From assembly GCA_017510245.1 (NCBI GenBank), contig JAFWNQ010000015.1, forward strand, positions 1 through 41,667: a stretch of DNA of 41,667 nucleotides. Reading direction: 5' to 3'. The stretch is from Clostridia bacterium (GTDB taxonomy: Bacteria > Bacillota > Clostridia > TANB77 > CAG-508). Shown here one piece after another: positions 7,306 to 15,096 of this stretch; the first letter of the stretch is position 1; each line of letters starts with the position of its first letter. Made by a program: the position numbers and the translations under genes. Below the pieces are notes generated by a model. That model was not told the DNA's origin. It searched no databases and was given only the letters and a program-made list of their open reading frames with translations.

Positions 7306-9051
7306 ATGTATAGAGATTATAACTGTGGTGAATTAAGTATCAAAAATATTAACGAAAATGTGAAAATTGCAGGATGGGTTCAAAAGATTAGAAACTTGGG
7401 TGCTATGCAATTTGTTGACTTAAGAGACCAATTTGGAATAACTCAAATAGTTATTTCTTCTGAAAATCTTAAAGAAAAAATGAATTCAATTTATTCAGAA
7501 TCAGTTATTAGTATTTCTGGAAAAGTTGTGGAAAGATTAAATAAAAATCATAATATTGCGACAGGAGAAATTGAAGTTGAGGCAAATGAAATTGAAGTGC
7601 TAGGAAAGTGCAATCCAAATCTACCATTTGAAATTAATTCTGAAAAAATAGACAGGGAATCTGTAAGAGAAGACTTAAGACTTCAGTATAGATATTTAGA
7701 CTTAAGAAATGAAAAGATTCATCAAAATATTCTAAAAAGGTCAAGAATAATAAAAACTATTAGAGATGAAATGGAAGAATTGAATTTTACAGAGATTCAA
7801 ACTCCAATATTAGCTAATTCGTCTCCAGAAGGAGCAAGAGATTACCTTGTGCCTAGCAGATTGCATGAAGGTAAGTTTTATGCACTACCACAAGCTCCAC
7901 AACAATTTAAACAATTATTAATGGTATCAGGTTTTGATAAATACTACCAGATAGCGCCTTGTTTTAGAGATGAAGATCCAAGAGCTGATAGAGCTCCAGG
8001 TGAGTTTTATCAGCTAGATATGGAAATGAGCTTTGCAACACAGGAAGATGTATTTAAAGTTACAGAGATAGTTATTCCAAATGTTTACAAGAAAAATTCC
8101 AATTGGAAAGTAGACTCAGGACCATTTGTTAGAATTACTTATAATGAAGCTATGGACAAATATGGTATAGACAAGCCTGACTTAAGAAACCCATTAATAA
8201 TAGGTGATGCTACTGAATTATTCAAAAACACAGAGTTTAATGCATTTAAAGATAAAACAATTAAAGTTATTATTGTTCCAAATGGTGCAGCTCAGGGTAG
8301 AAAATTTTTTGATTCTATGGTAGAGTTTGCTGTGGAGAATACCGAAGCTAAAGGTCTAGCATGGGTAAAAATAGATGAAGAAAATAATTTGAATGGTGGA
8401 ATATCAAAATTTGTTTCAGATGAAATAAAAACAGAAATTGGAGCAAAAGCTGGAGATGCTATTTTCTTTATTGCTGATGAACTAAAAGTTGCACAAAAAA
8501 TAGCTGGACTAGTTAGAATTGAATTAGGTAAAAGATTAGATTTAATTGAAAAAAATGTATTTAAATTTTGCTGGATAGTAGATTTCCCTATGTATGAATA
8601 CAATGAAGAAGAAAATCGAATTGACTTTAGCCATAATCCTTTTTCTATGCCACAAGGTGGATTAGAAGCACTTACTGAAAAAAATCCTTTAGATATTTTA
8701 GCATATCAATATGATTTGGTATGCAATGGCTATGAGGTTGCTTCCGGAGCAGTAAGAAATCATAATCCAGAAATAATGGTTAAGGCATTTGAAATTGCAG
8801 GCTATACTGAAGAAGATGTTAAAGAAAAATTTGGAGCACTATATACAGCTTTTCAATATGGAACGCCTCCTCATGCTGGAATAGCAGAAGGCTTGGACAG
8901 AATGGTAATGCTAATTACTGATTCAGATAATATTAGAGATGTAATAGCTTTTCCAAAGAACAAAAAAGCAAGAGATGTTATGATGAATTCTCCAAGTGAA
9001 GTAACGGAAGAACAATTAAATGATGTACATATAAGAGTTAATAACAACTAA
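7306..9051 (+). CDS. aspS: Aspartyl-tRNA synthetase
   Basis: 581 residues, the usual bacterial length. It charges tRNA-Asp with aspartate in the cytoplasm. Seen: N-terminal OB-fold anticodon-binding domain (about 1-105; WVQKIRNLGAMQFVDLRD), class II catalytic core with motif 2 (CFRDEDPRADRAPGEFYQLD), the bacterial GAD insertion (roughly 280-410), and motif 3 near the end (GLDRMVMLI). AAAGAGG (7291-7297) stands eight bases before the ATG. The next gene, trxA, follows after 19 bases, so the two are cotranscribed. No T-box or other leader precedes it. Whether it also charges tRNA-Asn cannot be told from the sequence. Confidence 0.96.
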   Translation: MYRDYNCGELSIKNINENVKIAGWVQKIRNLGAMQFVDLRDQFGITQIVISSENLKEKMNSIYSESVISISGKVVERLNKNHNIATGEIEVEANEIEVLGKCNPNLPFEINSEKIDRESVREDLRLQYRYLDLRNEKIHQNILKRSRIIKTIRDEMEELNFTEIQTPILANSSPEGARDYLVPSRLHEGKFYALPQAPQQFKQLLMVSGFDKYYQIAPCFRDEDPRADRAPGEFYQLDMEMSFATQEDVFKVTEIVIPNVYKKNSNWKVDSGPFVRITYNEAMDKYGIDKPDLRNPLIIGDATELFKNTEFNAFKDKTIKVIIVPNGAAQGRKFFDSMVEFAVENTEAKGLAWVKIDEENNLNGGISKFVSDEIKTEIGAKAGDAIFFIADELKVAQKIAGLVRIELGKRLDLIEKNVFKFCWIVDFPMYEYNEEENRIDFSHNPFSMPQGGLEALTEKNPLDILAYQYDLVCNGYEVASGAVRNHNPEIMVKAFEIAGYTEEDVKEKFGALYTAFQYGTPPHAGIAEGLDRMVMLITDSDNIRDVIAFPKNKKARDVMMNSPSEVTEEQLNDVHIRVNNN

Positions 9052-9070
9052 TTTGATAAGGAGATGTATT

Positions 9071-9379
9071 ATGAGTGTTTTAGAAATAACTGGTGAAGAC
9101 TTCGAAAAAGAGGTGTTAAAATCTGAAAAAACTGTTATTATAGATTTTTTTGCAACTTGGTGTGAACCATGTCAGATGCAATCACCAATAATGGAAGAAA
9201 TTGCTTCTACAGAAGACTCTGTAAAAGTTGTAAAAATTGATGTTGATAGAAATGCAGAATTAGCAGATAAATATGATATAATGAGTATACCTACAATTGT
9301 AGTAATGAAAAATGGAGAGGTGATAAAAGAATTTGTTGGGATAACAAAAAAAGAGGAGATATTAGCATCAGTAAAATGA
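9071..9379 (+). CDS. trxA: Thioredoxin with WCEPC active site
   Basis: 102 residues. The frame extends upstream to a TTG at 9053, but AAGGAG (9058-9063) is ideally placed seven bases before the ATG at 9071, so I use that start. It is a cytoplasmic dithiol-disulfide oxidoreductase. Seen: buried Asp25, active site WCEPC with Cys31 and Cys34, the cis-Pro loop SIPT and the final FVG strand. The classical motif is WCGPC; Glu replaces Gly between the cysteines, which could shift the redox potential. It lies at the end of the aspS transcript and is followed at once by a strong terminator. Confidence 0.93.
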   Translation: MSVLEITGEDFEKEVLKSEKTVIIDFFATWCEPCQMQSPIMEEIASTEDSVKVVKIDVDRNAELADKYDIMSIPTIVVMKNGEVIKEFVGITKKEEILASVK

Positions 9380-9384
9380 ATCCT

Positions 9385-9425
9385 ATAGAGACAAATTTTT
9401 AATAATTTGTCTCTATTTTTTTTTT
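9385..9425 (+). terminator. Strong intrinsic terminator after trxA
   Basis: A perfect 13-bp stem (ATAGAGACAAATT 9385-9397 with 9404-9416), a 6-nt loop and ten T residues (9416-9425), five bases after the trxA stop. Confidence 0.93.
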
Positions 9426-9456
9426 GCATAAAAAATAAATATAATTTTACAAAACA

Positions 9457-9533
9457 TTGATAAGGTAGATAAATGAACTAGATTAAAGGGGTATTCTAAT
9501 GATTCTTAACAATTTAGAATGCTGTTTATATTT
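9457..9533 (+). other. Short segment resembling the start of the pheS T-box leader, plus hairpin; function unclear
   Basis: TTGATAAGGTAGATAAATGA (from 9457) resembles the start of the pheS leader (TTGATAAAGCAAAGTAGGTA, from 25721). It is followed by a 7-bp hairpin (ATTCTAA 9493-9499 with 9514-9520) and a T-rich stretch. No specifier loop or T-box sequence follows. It may be a decayed leader or chance. Nothing else is visible in the 9426-9643 gap apart from the rlmN promoter. Confidence 0.2.
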
Positions 9534-9568
9534 TTTATATGAAAAAAGTTATAATTAAGAAAAAAATC

Positions 9569-9597
9569 TTGCAATATATAAGTAGTTGTGATATAAA
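9569..9597 (+). promoter_or_regulatory. Probable promoter of rlmN-prpC-prkC
   Basis: TTGCAA (9569-9574), 17-bp spacer, TATAAA (9592-9597), 47 bases upstream of the rlmN start. Confidence 0.5.
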
Positions 9598-9643
9598 ATA
9601 TACAGGATTATTATCTAAAAAAGTATGACAAAATGAGGGAAAA

Positions 9644-10678
9644 ATGAAAAATATAAAAGATTATGATTTAGATACTTTGAAAAAAGAATTAGAACTTCTT
9701 GGAGAGAAACCATATAGGGCAGAACAAATATTTAAATGGCTATATGTAGATAAAGTAAAATCGTTTGACGAGATGACCAATCTATCACTAGAATTAAGAG
9801 ATAAGCTTAATAAATCATATGATATATGTAATTTTAATATTGAAAAAAAATTAGAATCAAAAGATGGAACAAAAAAGTACTTGTTTGGCTTGCAAGATGG
9901 AAATGCAATTGAATCAGTCTTGATGGAGTACCACTATGGAAAATCTGTATGTGTTTCAACACAAATAGGATGTAAAATGGGATGTAAATTTTGTGCATCA
10001 ACAGGTATTCCATTTGTAAGAAATTTAAGTGCTGGAGAGATAGTTGAACAAGTTATAGCAATAGAACAAGATAATAATTGTAAAATTTCAAATGTTGTTT
10101 TTATGGGGATTGGTGAACCAATGGACAACTATGAAAATGTTTTAACTGCGATTGCAATACTTAACAATAATAAAGGAATGAATATAGGAGCAAGACATAT
10201 TAGTGTATCAACTAGTGGAGTAGTTCCAAAGATATATGAATTTGCTGATAAAAACATTCAGTGTACATTATCAATTTCATTACATAGTGCAAATAATAAA
10301 ATACGTTCAAGTATGATGCCTGTGAATGATGTATATAATATAGAAGAGCTAATAGATGCATGCAAATATTATACTAAAAAAACAAATAGAAGAGTTTCTT
10401 TTGAATATGCTTTAGCAAAGGATAATAATGATAATCTAGAAAATGCTCAAGAATTAGTAGAACTGTTAAAAGGAATGCTTTGCCATGTGAACCTTATACC
10501 TATAAACAAAATAGAAAACGGAAAATATAAAAAGAGTTCACTAGAAAATATTATTAGGTTTAGAGATTACTTAAATGATCATGGAATTGTAGCTACAATA
10601 AGAAGAGAACTTGGATCAGATATTGATGCAGCTTGTGGACAACTCAGAAGAAAAAATATAAAACAAACTAAAGATTAA
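9644..10678 (+). CDS. rlmN: 23S rRNA (A2503-C2)/tRNA (A37-C2) methyltransferase
   Basis: 344 residues, typical. A radical SAM enzyme that methylates C2 of A2503 in 23S rRNA, and A37 in some tRNAs, via a protein-Cys-bound methyl intermediate. Seen: [4Fe-4S] motif CKMGCKFC with Cys110, Cys114 and Cys117; GIGEPMDN SAM-binding segment; and the second catalytic Cys at 331 in ACGQLRR. The N-terminal accessory domain carries KPYRAEQIFKWLY. GAGGG (9635-9639) is a modest ribosome-binding site. It starts the conserved Gram-positive order rlmN-prpC-prkC. Confidence 0.96.
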   Translation: MKNIKDYDLDTLKKELELLGEKPYRAEQIFKWLYVDKVKSFDEMTNLSLELRDKLNKSYDICNFNIEKKLESKDGTKKYLFGLQDGNAIESVLMEYHYGKSVCVSTQIGCKMGCKFCASTGIPFVRNLSAGEIVEQVIAIEQDNNCKISNVVFMGIGEPMDNYENVLTAIAILNNNKGMNIGARHISVSTSGVVPKIYEFADKNIQCTLSISLHSANNKIRSSMMPVNDVYNIEELIDACKYYTKKTNRRVSFEYALAKDNNDNLENAQELVELLKGMLCHVNLIPINKIENGKYKKSSLENIIRFRDYLNDHGIVATIRRELGSDIDAACGQLRRKNIKQTKD

Positions 10679-10710
10679 AATTTTTAGTATTATTAGGAGG
10701 AGAATATTTT

Positions 10711-11439
10711 ATGCCAAAAGCTTTTGCAACCTCAGATGTGGGAGAAGCTAGAGAAATAAATGAGGACTTCTTTTTTATAAGTTATCCAGATGATCCTGTC
10801 CAGATTTATATTGTTGCAGATGGTATGGGAGGATACAATGGTGGTGAAATTGCAAGTAAATTAGCAGTAGACTCTGCCAAAAACTATATTTTAAGTAATT
10901 TTGATAAAGCGAATAAGGATAGAGAATCATTAATAGACTTAATAAAGGATAGTAGCCAATATGCAAATATGATAGTATATGAAAAAGCTCAATCAAGTGA
11001 AGAATTGAAAAAAATGGGCACTACTCTTGATGTGTGTTTAATTTATCAGAGTAGAGCATATATATCTCATATTGGTGATAGTAGAATATATAGATTAAGA
11101 AATAATTTCTTTAGAAAAATAACAAAAGACCATAGTTATGTCCAACAACTATTGGACGAAGGTAAAATTACAAAACAAGAAAGTATAACTCACCCAGAGA
11201 AAAATATGCTTATGAAGGCACTGGGGGTTAAACCGTTTATTGAACCAGATACTACTGTCAAGGGATTTTTAAAAGGTGATGTTATTTTGATGTGTTCTGA
11301 TGGATTAACTAATATGGTATCAGAAGACGAAATTAAAAACATTATTTTGGAAAACCCTACTGATGCGACTAAAATGTTAGTGCAAAAAGCAAATGATTTA
11401 GGTGGTAAAGATAACATTACAGCTATAATTATTAGATAA
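10711..11439 (+). CDS. prpC: PPM/PP2C-type serine/threonine protein phosphatase
   Basis: 242 residues, typical for PrpC/Stp. It dephosphorylates substrates of the adjacent PASTA kinase and the kinase itself, using two Mn/Mg ions. Seen, in order: SDVGEAREINED (metal-binding Asp/Glu motif), ADGMGGYNGGE, LDVCLIY, SHIGDSRIYRLR, CSDGLTNMVSEDEI and the final GGKDNITAII; these are the standard PPM motifs. AGGAGG at 10695-10700. Only 35 bases separate it from the kinase gene. Confidence 0.95.
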   Translation: MPKAFATSDVGEAREINEDFFFISYPDDPVQIYIVADGMGGYNGGEIASKLAVDSAKNYILSNFDKANKDRESLIDLIKDSSQYANMIVYEKAQSSEELKKMGTTLDVCLIYQSRAYISHIGDSRIYRLRNNFFRKITKDHSYVQQLLDEGKITKQESITHPEKNMLMKALGVKPFIEPDTTVKGFLKGDVILMCSDGLTNMVSEDEIKNIILENPTDATKMLVQKANDLGGKDNITAIIIR

Positions 11440-11474
11440 CAATTATTTCAATACCTAGAAAGGATAAATTTAAA

Positions 11475-13421
11475 ATGAATGTAATTGGAAAGATTATTGG
11501 TAATAGATATGAGATTCTAAAAGAAGTTGGTAATGGTGGAATGGCAACAGTATACAAAGCTAAAGATCATGTTTTGAATAGAAATGTTGCTGTGAAAGTA
11601 TTAAAGGATGAGTTTACAACTGACTCAGAGTTTATAAAAAGGTTTAATTCTGAAGCTCAAGCTGCAGCTAATTTACAACATCCCAATATAGTTTCAATAT
11701 ATGATGTAGGATATGAGGAAGAAACCAACATTCATTATATTGTTATGGAACTAATAAAAGGAAAAACACTAAAACAGATTATTAATAAAGATGGTGTTTT
11801 ATCTTGGAAATGGGCAGTAAATATAGCAATTCAAATTGCATCAGCCTTAGAGATGGCTCATAAAAATGACATTATTCATAGAGATATAAAACCACATAAT
11901 ATAATTATAAATGAAGATGGAACTGCTAAAGTTACTGATTTTGGGATTGCAAAGGCTGTTTCTAATTCAACAATAACTGCTTTTGGAACAACAATAGGAT
12001 CAGTACACTATTTTTCGCCAGAACAAGCTAAAGGGAGTGTTACGGATGCTAAGTCAGATATATATTCTCTTGGTGTTGTAATGTATGAAATGTTGACAGG
12101 AAAGGTTCCATTTGATGCAGATACTCCAGTGTCTGTTGCATTAAAACATATGCAAGAAGAAGTTATTGAACCAATAGAGATAAATGACGAGATTCCTTCT
12201 GCAGTTAATGACATTGTAATGAAAGCAATGCAAAAAGATCCAATCAACAGATACCAATCAGCCACGGAAATGCTTGCTGATTTAAGTGAAGCACTAAAAG
12301 ATCCTGATGGGGACTTTGTTATAATTGAAAACAAAGATGGTGGATATACTAGAATAATGCAAGCTGTATCAGATGACGATATTAGAAGTAGCAGAGAAGC
12401 TAGAACAAGAACAAAAACAGGATTTTGGAGAAATCATCCTAAAACGAAAATAGCTGTAATTGGATTAAGTTTAGTATTATTATTTTTTGTAGTATTCTTA
12501 ACTACTAAAATAATATTAGATGGAGGAGTGACAAAGAAAGTAAACATACCAAATCTTGTTGGAAAAACTCAAGCTGAAGCACAGCAAATTGCAGATGATT
12601 TAAAAATAACATTAGAACTAGGTGATCCACAGGCAAGTAGTACAGTTGAAGAAGGAAAAGTTATTTCACAAGACCCTCAATACAAAGATGGAGAAAAAAT
12701 AAAAGAAGGCTCAGTTATAAAGATAATTCTTAGCAAGGGACCTGAAACTAATGAGTTACCTGACTTTAAGGGAGAAAAAATAGAAGACATTAGGGAGATT
12801 GCTAAAGAACTTGGAATTACCTTAGAGGAAGTTGAAGAAAATAGTGACTCAGTTGATGAGGGAGTTGTAATAAAACAAGAAACAAAAGCTGGAACTTTAG
12901 TAAGATCTGGAGATACTGTAAAAATAATAGTAAGTAAAGGGGCAAAGAAAACAACAGTTCCAACAGTAATAGATATGGATGAAGGAACAGCAAAAGCAAC
13001 TTTATCAAATGCAAAATTAAAAGTAAATGTTACTTATAAGAGTGATGAAAGCAAAGATGACGGAAAAGTTATTTCACAAAGTATAGATCAAGGAAAAGAA
13101 GTAACAGAAGGAACAACAGTTGATATAGTTGTTAACAAAATAGAAAAAGCAAAGCCAAAAACTAAAAAGATTAACTTAGAAATAACTGCACCAGGATCTT
13201 CAAGTGATAACGAAATTAAGGAGAGTAAAGATGTTAAAGTTATGGTATTAATAGATAATACTCGAGTTAAGGAAGAAACTATTAAAGCAGGAGGTGAAAA
13301 GACTATAAAGATTGAAGGAAATGTTGGGCAAAAAGTTGAGGTAACATTTAACGGAACTCCAGCAAAAACATTTACTATTGAAGAGGATTTCGCAGACCCA
13401 AAAACAGTTTATGTTGAATAG
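11475..13421 (+). CDS. prkC: PASTA-domain Ser/Thr protein kinase
   Basis: 648 residues. A membrane kinase that senses peptidoglycan fragments or lipid II through outer PASTA domains and phosphorylates cell-division, wall and translation targets. Seen: kinase domain (about 12-270) with GNGGMATVY, catalytic Lys41 (AVKVLK), HRDIKPHN, DFGIAKA and GSVHYFSPEQ; juxtamembrane region; one transmembrane helix (about 324-346); three PASTA domains (about 356-423, 424-490, 491-560); and an extra C-terminal beta-rich Lys/Glu region (about 565-648) with no assigned function. In many Firmicutes rsgA and rpe follow; here the transcript ends at a terminator, and rpe is 17.5 kb away. Confidence 0.95.
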   Translation: MNVIGKIIGNRYEILKEVGNGGMATVYKAKDHVLNRNVAVKVLKDEFTTDSEFIKRFNSEAQAAANLQHPNIVSIYDVGYEEETNIHYIVMELIKGKTLKQIINKDGVLSWKWAVNIAIQIASALEMAHKNDIIHRDIKPHNIIINEDGTAKVTDFGIAKAVSNSTITAFGTTIGSVHYFSPEQAKGSVTDAKSDIYSLGVVMYEMLTGKVPFDADTPVSVALKHMQEEVIEPIEINDEIPSAVNDIVMKAMQKDPINRYQSATEMLADLSEALKDPDGDFVIIENKDGGYTRIMQAVSDDDIRSSREARTRTKTGFWRNHPKTKIAVIGLSLVLLFFVVFLTTKIILDGGVTKKVNIPNLVGKTQAEAQQIADDLKITLELGDPQASSTVEEGKVISQDPQYKDGEKIKEGSVIKIILSKGPETNELPDFKGEKIEDIREIAKELGITLEEVEENSDSVDEGVVIKQETKAGTLVRSGDTVKIIVSKGAKKTTVPTVIDMDEGTAKATLSNAKLKVNVTYKSDESKDDGKVISQSIDQGKEVTEGTTVDIVVNKIEKAKPKTKKINLEITAPGSSSDNEIKESKDVKVMVLIDNTRVKEETIKAGGEKTIKIEGNVGQKVEVTFNGTPAKTFTIEEDFADPKTVYVE

Positions 13422-13464
13422 ACACTAGATGATTATGTTTGTGAAAAGTAATAAATAAAAAGTG

Positions 13465-13491
13465 AAGGGGCGACCATTGGTCGCCTTTTTA
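13465..13491 (+). terminator. Terminator after prkC
   Basis: GC-rich stem GGCGACC (13469-13475) with GGTCGCC (13479-13485), flanked by extra G/T and A/T pairs and followed by five T residues. Confidence 0.88.
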
Positions 13492-13585
13492 ATGTATTAA
13501 AGAAAACAAAATTCAAATTTTTATGAAGTTGAATTATTAAAGAATTAAGTGCTGTTTTATTTTACACAAAAAACTATCGAAAGTA

Positions 13586-13614
13586 TTGCCACATAAGGCA
13601 AAAAATGATAAAAT
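13586..13614 (+). promoter_or_regulatory. glyS-ileS promoter
   Basis: TTGCCA (13586-13591), 17-bp spacer ending in TGA (extended -10), TAAAAT (13609-13614). The leader before glyS is only about 60 nt and holds no T-box motif. Confidence 0.6.
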
Positions 13615-13679
13615 ATACATGTTATTTATGAGAAGTGTGTCATTTTGTATATATGCTTCAGAAAGGAATGTGATAAATT

Positions 13680-15062
13680 ATGGTAAAAGACATGGAAACA
13701 CTAGTATCATTATGTAAAAATAGAGGTTTTATATATTCGGGATCTGAAATCTATGGCGGATTAGCAAATAGTTGGGACTATGGACCACTTGGAACTGAGC
13801 TTAAAAATAATATTAAATCATCATGGTTAAAAAAATTCATACATGAAAGAAATGATTCTGTAGGATTAGATTCTGCAATAATAATGAATCCAGAAACTTG
13901 GAAAGCAACAGGACATTTATCAACATTTACAGATCCATTAATAGATTGCAAATCTTGTAAAACAAGACATAGAGCTGATAAGTTAATAGAAGCGTGGGGA
14001 GAAGAAAACGGTGAAGATATATGTGGTGATGGAATGTCAAACGAAGCATTAATAAAATTTATAGATGACCACAATATTAATTGCCCAAACTGTGGAAAAC
14101 ATGATTTTACAGATATTAGGCAGTTTAATTTAATGTTTAAAACATTCCAAGGAGTTACAGAAGATGCTACATCAACTGTTTACCTAAGGCCAGAAACTTG
14201 TCAAGGGATATTTGTTAATTTTAAAAATATAATGAGAAGTTCAAGAAAAAGAGTTCCTATGGGAATTGGACAAATAGGTAAAGCTTTTAGAAATGAAATT
14301 ACACCAGGCAATTTTATTTTTAGAACAAGAGAATTTGAACAGATGGAATATGAGTTTTTCTGCGAACCAGGAACAGACATTGAATGGTTTGAATATTGGG
14401 AAAAATATTGTAAAGATTTCTTGTTAGAATTAGGGATGAAAGAAGAAAACATTAGATTTAGAAAACATGCTAAAGAAGAATTAGTTTTTTATAGCAAAGC
14501 AACAACAGATATAGAATTTGCATTCCCATTTGGATGGGGAGAGTTATGGGGAATTGCTGATAGAACAGATTATGATTTAAAACAACATATGGAGTTTTCA
14601 AAACAAGATTTATCATATACAGATCCAATGACAAACGAAAAATATGTACCTTATGTAGTAGAACCATCAGTGGGTGTAGATAGATTATTATTAGCATTCT
14701 TATGTAATAGCTATGAACAACAAGATTTAGGAGAAGGCGATAGTAGAGTAGTACTACACTTACATCCAGCACTAGCACCATATAAAGTTGCAGTTTTGCC
14801 ACTATCAAAGAAACTTAGTGAAAAATCAACAGAAGTTTTACAAAAACTATCTAAAAAGTTTAACTGTGATTACGATGAATCAGGCTCAATTGGAAAGAGA
14901 TATAGAAGACAGGATGAAATAGGTACACCTTATTGTGTAACTGTAGACTTTGACACACTTGAAGACAACAAAGTTACAATACGTGATAGAGATACAATGG
15001 AACAAGTTAGAGTTGATATTAATGAAGTTGAAAATATCATTAGCGAAAAGCTAGATTATTAG
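13680..15062 (+). CDS. glyS: Glycyl-tRNA synthetase, single-chain (alpha2) type
   Basis: 460 residues. It charges tRNA-Gly. This is the single-polypeptide dimeric class II form (archaeal/eukaryotic and many Gram-positive bacteria), not the glyQ/glyS alpha-beta form. Seen: [19 protein letters not shown] near the N-terminus, Cys pairs that look zinc-binding (CKSCK and CPNCGKHDF), motif 2 around [21 protein letters not shown], motif 3 near [15 protein letters not shown], and a C-terminal anticodon-binding domain from about residue 360. The ribosome-binding site AAAGGA is 12 bases from the ATG, which is long; an in-frame ATG at 13692 is an alternative. ileS follows 34 bases later. Confidence 0.95.
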   Translation: MVKDMETLVSLCKNRGFIYSGSEIYGGLANSWDYGPLGTELKNNIKSSWLKKFIHERNDSVGLDSAIIMNPETWKATGHLSTFTDPLIDCKSCKTRHRADKLIEAWGEENGEDICGDGMSNEALIKFIDDHNINCPNCGKHDFTDIRQFNLMFKTFQGVTEDATSTVYLRPETCQGIFVNFKNIMRSSRKRVPMGIGQIGKAFRNEITPGNFIFRTREFEQMEYEFFCEPGTDIEWFEYWEKYCKDFLLELGMKEENIRFRKHAKEELVFYSKATTDIEFAFPFGWGELWGIADRTDYDLKQHMEFSKQDLSYTDPMTNEKYVPYVVEPSVGVDRLLLAFLCNSYEQQDLGEGDSRVVLHLHPALAPYKVAVLPLSKKLSEKSTEVLQKLSKKFNCDYDESGSIGKRYRRQDEIGTPYCVTVDFDTLEDNKVTIRDRDTMEQVRVDINEVENIISEKLDY

Positions 15063-15096
15063 TGTATATGTTATTAATAAATTAGGAGGATTCAAA

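Noticed and set aside
13615..13679. T-box leader before glyS
   Set aside because: Only about 65 nt, no T-box sequence or specifier stem; the T-box found in this window is before pheS.
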